Of a DNA stretch of 64,000 bases, positions 1-7,250 are shown in pieces. The position numbers and the translations under genes are program-made. This stretch comes from Chryseobacterium candidae (GTDB lineage Bacteria > Bacteroidota > Bacteroidia > Flavobacteriales > Weeksellaceae). Position 1 is the first letter of the stretch. Each line of letters starts with the position of its first letter. Location of the stretch: the NCBI RefSeq assembly GCF_004916905.1, contig NZ_SDLV01000010.1, positions 227,731 to 291,730 of the forward strand, given 5' to 3'. A model generated the notes under the pieces. That model worked only from the letters and a program-made list of their open reading frames with translations. It was not told where the DNA came from and ran no database searches.

Positions 1-252
1 ATCCAGCTGGTTATTAAATCGTGGTTTATTTACTAAAACCAACTCATCTAAAACGACTACAGGCTCACCATTGATTTCATATACCTTAATCTTCTGCTGT
101 TCGTCATAATAATATTTATTACCAAACTCATCCACTTTCAGGGATTCAGGCGGGTACTGATTAAGCGGTTTTGCGACAATACCATCCTTCTGGCCAAAAA
201 CATTGACTCCAAAAAAGAGAATAAAAAGGCAGATAGTCTTACTAAAATTCAT
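1..252 (-). CDS. Secreted protein of unknown function (partial, runs off the left edge)
   Basis: The frame opens with ATG at 252 and stays open to base 1, giving 84 codons, so the C-terminus lies outside the window. The first 21 residues (MNFSKTICLFILFFGVNVFG, then Q) form a typical Bacteroidota Sec signal peptide with cleavage before Gln. The mature part, rich in Lys, Tyr and Asn, has no motif I recognise. It is divergent from the M42 peptidase, with 51 bases between the two starts. It is probably periplasmic or outer-membrane associated; no function can be assigned. Confidence 0.7.
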   Translation of the reverse strand, partial: MNFSKTICLFILFFGVNVFGQKDGIVAKPLNQYPPESLKVDEFGNKYYYDEQQKIKVYEINGEPVVVLDELVLVNKPRFNNQLD

Positions 253-303
253 TATTTTTACACTTATAACAACGAAAATTAAACGCAAAAATCATTCCTT
301 TTT

Positions 304-1377
304 ATGAAATTTGAAAAGAAATCTTTGAAATTTTTAGAGAAATATTTAAACACTTCATCACCAACCGGTTACGAACATAAAGGACAGGAAGTCTGGATGG
401 ACTACATCAGACCTTATGTAGACAAAGTAGAAGTAGATCATTATGGAACCTGTTATGGGATCATCAATCCTGAAGCTGAATTTAAAGTAGTAATTGAAGC
501 ACATGCTGATGAAATCTCATGGTACGTCAATTATATTACGGATGACGGATTGATCTACGTGATCAGAAACGGAGGTTCTGACCAGACGATTGCTCCTTCA
601 AAAGTTGTTCATATTCACGGTGAAAACGGAATTGTAAAAGGAGTATTCGGATGGCCGGCTATTCACACAAGAACCAATCAAAATGAACCTACTCCAAAAA
701 TCGAAAATATCTTTATCGACTGTGGCGCTACTTCTAAAAAGGAAGTAGAAGAAATGGGAATCTTTGTAGGATGTATGATCACTTACCCGGATGAATTCTT
801 TGAAATGAATGACAGATATTTTGTCTGCAGAGCTCTGGACAACAGAATCGGTGGTTTCATGATTGCTGAAGTTGCCAGACTTTTAAAGGAAAATAAGAAA
901 TCTATCCCATTCGGACTTTATATTACAAACTCTGTGCAGGAAGAAGTAGGTTTATACGGCGCGGATATGATTGCTGACACCATCAAACCGAATATTGCTA
1001 TCGTAACTGACGTTACCCATGATACTACCACTCCGATGATTGAAAAGAAAAAAGAAGGAGATCAGAAATGTGGTGCCGGACCGGTCGTATTTTTTGCACC
1101 AAGTGTTCATCATACCATCAGAGAGTTAATTATTGATACTGCGAAGACCAAGAAAATACCTTTCCAAAGAGCTGCCGCCAGCCGAGCTACCGGAACTGAC
1201 ACAGATGCTTTTGCCCATTCTAACGGCGGAGTACCAAGTGCTTTAATTTCCTTACCTTTGCGCTATATGCATACTACGGTTGAAATGGTATCTAAAGAAG
1301 ATGTAGGTAATGTAATCAAACTCATCTATGAAACGGTTCTTAAGATCAAGCCGGAAATGAAGCTGAAGTACCATTAA
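304..1377 (+). CDS. M42 family metallopeptidase (glutamyl aminopeptidase/endoglucanase-like)
   Basis: This 357-residue protein has the length and motifs of M42 co-catalytic zinc aminopeptidases, which trim N-terminal residues from short peptides in the cytoplasm. Visible metal and catalytic motifs are EAHADEISW (His and Asp near residue 67), ALDNRIGG (bridging Asp), SVQEEVGLYGA (catalytic Glu pair), VTDVTHD, and a C-terminal YMHTTVE supplying the last His. There is no signal peptide. The start ATG at 304 follows a short AT-rich leader. The next gene starts 5 bases after the stop, so the two are probably cotranscribed. Substrate specificity cannot be read from the sequence. Confidence 0.93.
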   Translation: MKFEKKSLKFLEKYLNTSSPTGYEHKGQEVWMDYIRPYVDKVEVDHYGTCYGIINPEAEFKVVIEAHADEISWYVNYITDDGLIYVIRNGGSDQTIAPSKVVHIHGENGIVKGVFGWPAIHTRTNQNEPTPKIENIFIDCGATSKKEVEEMGIFVGCMITYPDEFFEMNDRYFVCRALDNRIGGFMIAEVARLLKENKKSIPFGLYITNSVQEEVGLYGADMIADTIKPNIAIVTDVTHDTTTPMIEKKKEGDQKCGAGPVVFFAPSVHHTIRELIIDTAKTKKIPFQRAAASRATGTDTDAFAHSNGGVPSALISLPLRYMHTTVEMVSKEDVGNVIKLIYETVLKIKPEMKLKYH

Positions 1378-1382
1378 TAAAA

Positions 1383-1682
1383 ATGAAGGCTATTTCTGAT
1401 TTAATAAAAAGACCAACCTTTATCTCTATTGTATTTATTACACTTGTAGGGCTAGGGATTCCTTTAATTGTCTATCAATTATTTACACTCGATCCCAGTG
1501 GAAGCTTAGGAATTACAATAGAAATAATTTTCTTTTTAGTACTGTTTGGACTCCTTGTAATCGACAGATTTCTACTCATAAATATTAACAATAAAAAATT
1601 ATCTGTGATAGAAGGAGTTTTAATAACAGGATATTTAATCTACTATTATTTCACTAATGACCGCTCATTTTCAATAGGATAA
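1383..1682 (+). CDS. Small membrane protein of unknown function
   Basis: This 99-residue hydrophobic protein has about three predicted membrane spans (residues about 13-34, 42-62 and 73-90) separated by short polar turns. It starts 5 bases after the M42 peptidase stop and ends 26 bases before rpe, so the three genes look like one transcription unit. I recognise no family. The tight spacing and membrane-protein composition support it being real. Confidence 0.65.
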   Translation: MKAISDLIKRPTFISIVFITLVGLGIPLIVYQLFTLDPSGSLGITIEIIFFLVLFGLLVIDRFLLININNKKLSVIEGVLITGYLIYYYFTNDRSFSIG

Positions 1683-1708
1683 TAAAAGTAAAAGTATAAA
1701 AAGTAAAA

Positions 1709-2359
1709 ATGAAAACGAAGCTTATTGCTCCATCCCTTTTATCGGCAGACTTTGGGAATCTGCAAAGAGACATTGAAATGCTGAACAATTCTCAGGCTGA
1801 CTGGTTTCACATTGATGTAATGGACGGAAGATTTGTGCCTAACATTTCTTTTGGGTTTCCGGTAATGAAAACCGTTCAGCAGCATGCTAAAAAATTTGTA
1901 GATGTTCACCTGATGATCGTAGAACCTGAAAAATATGTTGATGAATTCATCAATCATGGTGCTGATCTTGTTTCTGTACATTATGAGGCATGTACTCACC
2001 TTCACAGAACCATCCACCACATTCAGAGTAAGGGAGCAAAAGCAGGTGTTGTTTTAAATCCTTCTACTCCTGTATTAATGCTTGAAGACATTATTGCTGA
2101 TGTTGATCTTGTATTATTAATGAGTGTAAATCCTGGTTTTGGAGGTCAGAAATTTATTGAGAATACTTATAAAAAGATAGCAGAAACAAAAGATCTGATC
2201 TTAAGCAACAACTCTACAGCACTTATCGAGGTAGACGGAGGAGTAAATCTTGACAATGCTTCCAAATTATTTGAAGCCGGAGCTGATGTTCTTGTTGCAG
2301 GAAATGCTGTTTTCTCAGCTGAAAGTCCGGAAAGAACAATTGAACTTTTAAAGATATAA
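1709..2359 (+). CDS. rpe: Ribulose-phosphate 3-epimerase
   Basis: This 216-residue TIM-barrel enzyme interconverts ribulose-5-phosphate and xylulose-5-phosphate in the pentose phosphate pathway. Family motifs are present in order: APSLLSADFGNL at the N-terminus, the metal-binding HIDVMDGRFVPN, VHLMIVEP, VLLMSVNPGFGGQ, and VDGGVN followed by LVAGNAVF at the phosphate-binding end. Length matches the family. It is the last gene of the rightward run beginning at 304 and is followed 20 bases later by a rho-independent terminator. Confidence 0.97.
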   Translation: MKTKLIAPSLLSADFGNLQRDIEMLNNSQADWFHIDVMDGRFVPNISFGFPVMKTVQQHAKKFVDVHLMIVEPEKYVDEFINHGADLVSVHYEACTHLHRTIHHIQSKGAKAGVVLNPSTPVLMLEDIIADVDLVLLMSVNPGFGGQKFIENTYKKIAETKDLILSNNSTALIEVDGGVNLDNASKLFEAGADVLVAGNAVFSAESPERTIELLKI

Positions 2360-2379
2360 AAGAATCAAAATAATAAACA

Positions 2380-2405
2380 AAAGGCAGCCATTGGCTGCCT
2401 TTTCT
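2380..2405 (+). terminator. Rho-independent terminator after rpe
   Basis: The inverted repeat AAGGCAGCC/GGCTGCCTT with a short TTGG-containing loop is followed by a T-rich tract. It sits 20 bases after the rpe stop. Confidence 0.9.
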
Positions 2406-2573
2406 CTTGTCTGGAAATTTAAGTCGTCTTGGTTATAATCTTTTTTCAACTTATTTGAAAATGTTTAAAACTATCTTGCTAACAATACAAAGATCCGAAT
2501 AAAACCATACGTACACATCCGTATAAACACTTAATTTAGCAGTAAGTATTTTCACTTAATTCCATTATATTTT

Positions 2574-2761
2574 TCAAAATTCTTTGTTCCAGATACAGGC
2601 ACAGACCACAAAAATGATAGAAATAACTGAAAAGACTGTTCTGATATTATTCAGAAAATTCCATTTGTTTTCAAAGCTCTCCCGCATCTGACTGAAAATC
2701 ATCCTGTCAGAGCAGTGAGAACAGCAGCAGTAATGATCAATACCAATATTGTCATTTTCAT
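2574..2761 (-). pseudogene. Remnant of a DUF1772 (anthrone-oxygenase-like) membrane protein, internally deleted
   Basis: On the minus strand a frame starts with MKMTILVLIITAAVLTALTG and stops. An overlapping frame then reads ESFENKWNFLNNIRTVFSVI and a closing hydrophobic stretch. The two pieces look like the first and last membrane helices of a DUF1772 protein (normally about 150-160 residues; the C-terminal pattern FENxWNxxxxIRT is typical). The roughly 100 residues between them are missing and the frame changes at the join. It begins 31 bases after the MNIO gene stop, so it was probably the third gene of that operon. The family call is from memory of the pattern. Confidence 0.55.
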
Positions 2762-2792
2762 ATCATTTGATTTTTTTCGCCAGAGAATGAAA

Positions 2793-3890
2793 TTAATAGG
2801 GATTCCATTTTTTAATGATATTCTGGGCAGTAAGAATCATTTCAGCATCCCAGCTTTCAGTTTTAAAATAATAAAAATCCAGGTCTTTAATGGTTTCAAC
2901 ATCTGCATTATCATAAAGAAGTTGGGTAAGCCTTGATTGTTCTTCATATAAAACCGGGTCTTCCAAAGGTTTCTCCGAAAGTTCCACTTTCATCTTGCTC
3001 CAGTTACTTTTTTCTTTCCCATTCAACTCTGAAGTTTCAATAATGGTCTTAACTTTACTAAAATCATCCAGGAAGTGATCTCTTTCTTCGTCTGTCTTTA
3101 AAGTGTGGCCGAGTCTTTCAATGATTACATATTCAAGATTTTCGCATTGTGTAAGTACAGATGGCAGTACAGAAAGAATATCCCGAGGAATAACATCATC
3201 ATGAGTATCTCTTCTCACCTGTTTTTTTCCATATACACTATCCTGCCAGCTTCCTCCCGAAAGATGAATTTCCTTAACTTTATCCAGCGGGTACAAATCA
3301 ATGATCTCCTGCATCTCTAATTCAAAATTACAGGATTGGCAGTAAATATTATGAAGGTCAAGAATTAGAAATCCATTAGTATCTTCCGTAAGCTTGTCAA
3401 GAAAAACACCTTGTTCTTTCACATCATCAATGGAAAATGAAAATGCCAGATTTTCTATCCCCACGGGAATATTTACGGCTTCCTGCAGCCTGTATAATCT
3501 GTCTTTTCCTATTTGTAAAGTTTTGGGGTGTAAAGATACCGGCAACGGTACTCCCTGATGAAAATTTTCGGTATTCATAAAACCAAAATGTTCCGTGATA
3601 TGATTGTATTTCCGCAGATTAACTTCTTCTTTTAGTTTTTTCAGCCATTCTTCCTGTCTCTCCGTCCACCTGGCATCAAATAAAGAGTAGTAAACCCCAT
3701 GTCCTATCAAGCGGTTATTTTCAGCGTAAAAATTCAACAGATCCCTAAGCCAATCCGGTTCATTGGCATGATAAAGGGTGTCAAAAGACCACTCCATCAC
3801 GTCGATGGAATTGTTCTGCAACAATGGCAAAACAGCAGAAACAAAATCCGCTTCTGCCATCATTGATACTCCTAACATTGTTTTTTTCAT
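2793..3890 (-). CDS. chrH: Multinuclear non-heme iron-dependent oxidase (MNIO/DUF692), ChrH-like RiPP-modifying enzyme
   Basis: This 365-residue protein is a TIM barrel of the DUF692/MNIO family, whose members (MbnB, TglH, ChrH) oxidatively modify cysteines in ribosomal peptides. Likely metal ligands lie in IGHGVYYS (H64), ITEHFGF (E100, H101), IENLAF (E146, N147), LDLHNIYC (D178, H180), EIHLSGG (H209), RRDTHDD (D228, H230, D231) and IIERLGH (E258). The barrel ends near residue 280. Residues about 281-365 are an acidic extension beyond the usual 280-300 residues. The gene starts 3 bases after the precursor stop. In the described Chryseobacterium system ChrH acts with a partner, ChrI; I see no separate partner gene here. 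The family call is firm; the ChrH assignment rests on the precursor motif and the genus. Confidence 0.85.
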   Translation of the reverse strand: MKKTMLGVSMMAEADFVSAVLPLLQNNSIDVMEWSFDTLYHANEPDWLRDLLNFYAENNRLIGHGVYYSLFDARWTERQEEWLKKLKEEVNLRKYNHITEHFGFMNTENFHQGVPLPVSLHPKTLQIGKDRLYRLQEAVNIPVGIENLAFSFSIDDVKEQGVFLDKLTEDTNGFLILDLHNIYCQSCNFELEMQEIIDLYPLDKVKEIHLSGGSWQDSVYGKKQVRRDTHDDVIPRDILSVLPSVLTQCENLEYVIIERLGHTLKTDEERDHFLDDFSKVKTIIETSELNGKEKSNWSKMKVELSEKPLEDPVLYEEQSRLTQLLYDNADVETIKDLDFYYFKTESWDAEMILTAQNIIKKWNPY

Positions 3891-3893
3891 CTT

Positions 3894-4115
3894 CTACCCC
3901 ATTCCGCAAGCCGGGCAGCCATGTCCACGGAGCACAAGTGTATCTTTTTTAACAACCGGCTTGGGTGTTCCTGGTTTTTTCTTTTCAACCGTATCTGTAG
4001 AAGTGGCTTTCTTTGCTTTTTTAACGGACTTTTTTGTTTTACCTTCCGGTTTAGTAGTCTGCGCAGATACACTCACCGCTAATAAACTTGCCATTAATAT
4101 TGCTGGAATTTTCAT
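3894..4115 (-). CDS. chrA: ChrA-like RiPP precursor with Sec signal peptide and C-terminal CPAC core
   Basis: This 73-residue peptide has a clear Sec signal (MKIPAILMASLLAVSVSA, cleavage before Gln19). A Lys/Thr/Pro-rich linker (residues 20-58) follows, and the peptide ends in RGHGCPACGMG. Its only cysteines are C67 and C70. A precursor of this layout immediately upstream of an MNIO gene (3-base gap) is the expected substrate. The ending resembles the ChrA precursor of Chryseobacterium, where ChrH uses SAM to build a macrocyclic, thiomethylated product; I recall this rather than having compared it. A Fur-like box lies 68 bases upstream of the ATG. The product is probably exported through Sec. 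Confidence 0.8.
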   Translation of the reverse strand: MKIPAILMASLLAVSVSAQTTKPEGKTKKSVKKAKKATSTDTVEKKKPGTPKPVVKKDTLVLRGHGCPACGMG

Positions 4116-4164
4116 AATTTCTTTTCAAATCAATTTTACAATAAACGTTCCATTTATAAAAATA

Positions 4165-4191
4165 CAATAATAAGAAACGTTTTGATAACAA
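4165..4191 (-). promoter_or_regulatory. Candidate promoter of the ChrA/ChrH operon
   Basis: On the minus strand TTG (4189-4191), a 16-base spacer and TATTATTG (4165-4172) approximate the Bacteroidota promoter TTG-N17-23-TAnnTTTG with one mismatch in the -7 element. The -33 TTG falls inside the Fur-like box. Confidence 0.35.
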
Positions 4192-4197
4192 TTATCA
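4183..4197. promoter_or_regulatory. Fur-like box between the RiPP operon and the fucosidase
   Basis: TGATAACAATTATCA matches the 7-1-7 Fur consensus TGATAATnATTATCA at 13 of 14 defined positions. It lies 68 bases upstream of the precursor start and 62 bases upstream of the fucosidase start, in the only intergenic space of a divergent pair. It could also be a site for a related regulator (Zur, PerR). Confidence 0.5.
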
Positions 4198-4258
4198 GAA
4201 ACTATTTTATACTATAATAATTTCTTTATCTATATTTAATGCTAAAATAAATCTGGAT

Positions 4259-6106
4259 ATGAAAAATAGTCTGATTAAAGCTGTTTTCCTTGGATTGATG
4301 TTATCTGCACACAGTATCGACGCACAGGTTCAGGCAGTGGACAACAGCAAAAAAATGGAATGGTTCAACAATGCAAAACTGGGTATTTTTATTCATTGGG
4401 GAATCTACTCTGTCAATGGAATATCCGAATCATGGTCCTTCTTCAATAATTATATTAATCACGAGAATTACATGAAACAGCTGAATGGTTTTTCAGCTTC
4501 AAAATACCAACCCGAACAATGGGTAAATCTTATTAAGGAATCCGGAGCAAAATATGCTGTCATTACAACAAAACATCATGATGGAGTATCACTATGGAAC
4601 TCAAAAGCAGAAAAAGCGACGAGCATTCCTCAAAACTCCCTGGCAAAAAAGGATGTTTTAACCCCTTTTGTTTCAGCTCTGAAAAAATCAGGATTAAAAA
4701 CAGGACTTTATTTCTCGTTACCGGATTGGACTCATCCGTATTATAATATCAATACCCGGACAAAAAAACGTTACGAACTTAAAAGTGATCCGGCACGCTG
4801 GCAGAATTTTATAAGCTATTATCAGGATCAGCTTAATGAGCTTTCTAGACAATATTCTCCGGATCTTCTTTGGTTCGATGGAGACTGGGAACATACTTCC
4901 GAAGAATGGAAAGCTTCTCAAACCCTGGATTTACTCAAGAAATACAATTCCAATATCATCATTAATTCGAGGCTTAACAATCACGGAGATTACGATACTC
5001 CTGAACAGGGTATTCCTGTTGTCCCACCACAAAATCCATACTGGGAGCTTTGTTACACTATGAATGATTCCTGGGGATATCAGCCTTTTGACAAAAATTA
5101 TAAGACACCCAACATGATTGTAAGAACACTTGCAGATGTGATCAGCATGGGAGGGAATCTTCTGCTTGATATAGGACCCAGGTCGGACGGAACCATTCCG
5201 GAAGAGCAAATTGAAATTCTTAAAAATCTGGGGCGATGGACTTCCAAAAATCAGCATGCCATTTATGAAACCACCCGAGGTATTCCTTTTGACAATTATA
5301 AAGGAAAATCTTCTTTATCAATCTCCAAAAAATCTTTATTCCTTTATCTGGAAGAAGCCAAAAACTTTACAAAAATCTATGGAGTGACAACAAAACCTAT
5401 TTCCGCAAAAATCCTGGGAGATCCATCTGCTGTTATCACAATGGCTTATAATGCTGAAAAAACACTGACACTGAATTTCTCCAATGTAAAATTTGACAAA
5501 GATGTCACCGTGGCAGAAATTACTTTTGACACACCTCCTGCATTTCTGAAAGATTTTAATAAAGAAGATCATCCTCTTTCGGAAATACTGGAAAACAAAA
5601 ATACCCGGGAAGCAGCCTATGATATCGCCAATGCTCTGAACTATGATCAAAATTTACTAACGCAAAAAGGTCTTACCCATGATGGTCTCGACATGAAAAT
5701 TAAAAAAACGCCTAAAACAAATCCAGAAACCACAGAATGGATAAGCAAACATGCTGAAGCTTTATTTGAGACAGGAAAAGGACTTCCTGCTGGTCATTAC
5801 TCAGGAATGAGCGCTCTGTCAAAAGACAAACAGACTCTTTATCTTTTTGTGGAAGGAGTGCCTACCGGCCCTATTGCTCTGAAAGGAATAAAAAATGAGA
5901 TTGCCAGAATAAGAGTGGTTGGTGAAGGCACTATGCTGCCTCATACCATCTACAATAAACTGTACTGGAGCGACAGACCGGGAATTATTTATATTGATGT
6001 TCCAAAGGAAAAACTTGATAAACAAATGACTGTCATTGCTGTTTTACTGAATAAACCTATGGAACTCTACAGAGAAAATGTGGGAGCTATTGAAAACAAC
6101 CTTTAA
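4259..6106 (+). CDS. Alpha-L-fucosidase, glycoside hydrolase family 29
   Basis: This 615-residue secreted enzyme has a signal peptide in residues 1-22 (ending IDAQ). It carries the GH29 catalytic barrel in roughly residues 28-340: NAKLGIFIHWGIYSV, YAVITTKHHDGVSLW, GLYFSLPDW and LLWFDGDWEHT, where the first Asp of WFDGDW is the expected nucleophile, then GGNLLLDIGPRSDGT. Two repeated C-terminal segments (each with an H-A-I/L-(Y/F)-E-T start) resemble accessory beta domains. It hydrolyses terminal alpha-L-fucose from glycans, presumably in the periplasm or at the surface. It is divergent from the RiPP operon, and a bidirectional terminator separates it from ndk. Confidence 0.93.
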   Translation: MKNSLIKAVFLGLMLSAHSIDAQVQAVDNSKKMEWFNNAKLGIFIHWGIYSVNGISESWSFFNNYINHENYMKQLNGFSASKYQPEQWVNLIKESGAKYAVITTKHHDGVSLWNSKAEKATSIPQNSLAKKDVLTPFVSALKKSGLKTGLYFSLPDWTHPYYNINTRTKKRYELKSDPARWQNFISYYQDQLNELSRQYSPDLLWFDGDWEHTSEEWKASQTLDLLKKYNSNIIINSRLNNHGDYDTPEQGIPVVPPQNPYWELCYTMNDSWGYQPFDKNYKTPNMIVRTLADVISMGGNLLLDIGPRSDGTIPEEQIEILKNLGRWTSKNQHAIYETTRGIPFDNYKGKSSLSISKKSLFLYLEEAKNFTKIYGVTTKPISAKILGDPSAVITMAYNAEKTLTLNFSNVKFDKDVTVAEITFDTPPAFLKDFNKEDHPLSEILENKNTREAAYDIANALNYDQNLLTQKGLTHDGLDMKIKKTPKTNPETTEWISKHAEALFETGKGLPAGHYSGMSALSKDKQTLYLFVEGVPTGPIALKGIKNEIARIRVVGEGTMLPHTIYNKLYWSDRPGIIYIDVPKEKLDKQMTVIAVLLNKPMELYRENVGAIENNL

Positions 6107-6134
6107 TAAATGAAACACCCATTCATATCAAAAC

Positions 6135-6165
6135 AAAATCCGGAGAAATCTCCGGATTTTTTATT
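6135..6165. terminator. Bidirectional terminator between fucosidase and ndk
   Basis: ATCCGGAGA/TCTCCGGAT forms a near-perfect hairpin with T-rich flanks on both strands, between two convergent genes. Confidence 0.9.
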
Positions 6166-6181
6166 TTGTAAGATGATTTTC

Positions 6182-6598
6182 TTAGAAAATCTCTCTTCCT
6201 GAAAAATGAAACTGAGCTTCGATTAATGCATTCTCATCAGAATCTGAACCATGAACCGCATTTTCTCCGATGCTTCTTGCAAACATTTTTCTGATAGTAC
6301 CTTCTGCAGCTTCTGCAGGGTTAGTAGCACCGATTAATGTTCTGAAGTCTTCAACTGCATTGTCTTTTTCTAAAACTGCTGCAACGATAGGACCAGAGCT
6401 CATGAATTCTACTAATTCTCCATAAAATGGTCTTTCAGCGTGTACTTCATAGAATTTTTTTGCATCAGCAACTGTAAGCTGAGTTAATTTTAAAGCTTTG
6501 ATTTTAAAACCTCCTTCAGCAATCTTACCCAATATAGCACCGATATGTCCGTCTGCAACAGCATCAGGCTTAATCATAGTGAATGTAATGTTAGACAT
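6182..6598 (-). CDS. ndk: Nucleoside diphosphate kinase
   Basis: The enzyme transfers the gamma-phosphate from ATP to nucleoside diphosphates. The protein begins [14 protein letters not shown] (ATG at 6598), giving 138 residues, the usual length. A longer in-frame extension to 6703 is rejected because a TAATTTTG promoter element lies inside it (6622-6629). The catalytic His is in [13 protein letters not shown] near the C-terminus, and the nucleotide-binding MIKPDAV and [14 protein letters not shown] are intact. Confidence 0.97.
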   Translation of the reverse strand: MSNITFTMIKPDAVADGHIGAILGKIAEGGFKIKALKLTQLTVADAKKFYEVHAERPFYGELVEFMSSGPIVAAVLEKDNAVEDFRTLIGATNPAEAAEGTIRKMFARSIGENAVHGSDSDENALIEAQFHFSGREIF

Positions 6599-6621
6599 AA
6601 ATGTATATTTTTTTAATGGCG

Positions 6622-6629
6622 CAAAATTA
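6622..6629 (-). promoter_or_regulatory. -7 promoter element of ndk
   Basis: TAATTTTG on the minus strand fits TAnnTTTG exactly and lies 23 bases upstream of the chosen ATG. A clear -33 element is not obvious. Confidence 0.55.
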
Positions 6630-6705
6630 CAAAAAATATCTTTTATTTTTATTTTAATTTTTTTTAACATAAAAATAACTTTTATTAAGAAATTGTAACA
6701 CAAAC

Positions 6706-6724
6706 TTTGGCACAGTAATTGTTT
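6706..6724 (+). promoter_or_regulatory. Sigma-54-like promoter
   Basis: TTTGGCACAGTAATTGTTT matches the -24/-12 pattern TTGGCAC-N5-TTGC except that the -12 dinucleotide is GT rather than GC. GG is at 6709-6710 and GT at 6721-6722, with the required 10 bases between them. Confidence 0.45.
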
Positions 6725-6732
6725 ATTATTTT

Positions 6733-6800
6733 TCGATTCTCATGTTTAATTTGAGTTTTCATGGTTATTAGTTTTTACCCAGCTTCGGCTGGGTTTTTTA
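6733..6800 (+). ncRNA. Candidate small RNA of about 68 nt
   Basis: The sigma-54-like promoter predicts a start near 6733, and a strong terminator closes the unit at about 6800. No gene follows on this strand for over 8 kb. The only frame inside is a 9-codon ORF (MFNLSFHGY, 6743-6772). The arrangement promoter, short transcript, terminator in the ndk-rsgA gap suggests a regulatory RNA, but there is no homology to support it. Confidence 0.35.
6777..6800 (+). terminator. Rho-independent terminator
   Basis: ACCCAGC, a TTCG tetraloop, GCTGGGT and a T6 tract form a textbook terminator. It is not downstream of any annotated plus-strand gene. Confidence 0.85.
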
Positions 6801-7250
6801 TTTTCAAAAAATAGTAGTTTTTTTTATTAATTATTTAATTTTATATCTAAAATCGGATTATATTTAATGATTTTCTACATTTTATTTCAATTAGCAAAAT
6901 AATTTCATTTTTTAAAAATACAATTTCAGAATTGGCAAAAATATGACAAAAGTGGAGTTATCTGCCAAAATTGTAAACCTGAAAAGTAGAGTTATTTAAA
7001 AACGAATATTTTTTGGTCTTAAATAAAAAAATATTCGCAGTAAATAATATCCTTTAAAAGCAAGAAGTTTTGAAATCTTAACAAGGGTTTATTTCAGTAA
7101 AATAATTTTTAAAACAAAAAAAGAGACCATCCAATGAGAGTCTCTGTATATTTTATTTATAACGAATACATCAAAATCATTTCTGCAGCCAGAGGAAGTT
7201 CGTCATTTATGTAATCAGTCTGTAACGGTTAAAATAAAAGATTTTATTGA
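6801..7250. other. AT-rich intergenic region downstream of rsgA
   Basis: Apart from the rsgA terminator at 7115-7146 I see no supported gene. A minus-strand frame at about 7160-7225 reads DYINDELPLAAEMILMYSL before a stop but has no start codon; it may be the tail of a lost gene. Confidence 0.5.
7115..7146 (-). terminator. Terminator downstream of rsgA
   Basis: AGAGAC/GTCTCT with a 12-base loop is followed on the minus strand by T7. It lies about 105 bases past the rsgA stop. Confidence 0.65.

Noticed and set aside
2507..2524. Inverted repeat ATACG-N8-CGTAT between rpe and the RiPP operon
   Set aside because: Short arms, a single occurrence and no adjoining promoter or regulator; could be chance.
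7160..7225. Start-less minus-strand frame ending LPLAAEMILMYSL
   Set aside because: No start codon and too short to identify; only noted as a possible gene tail.
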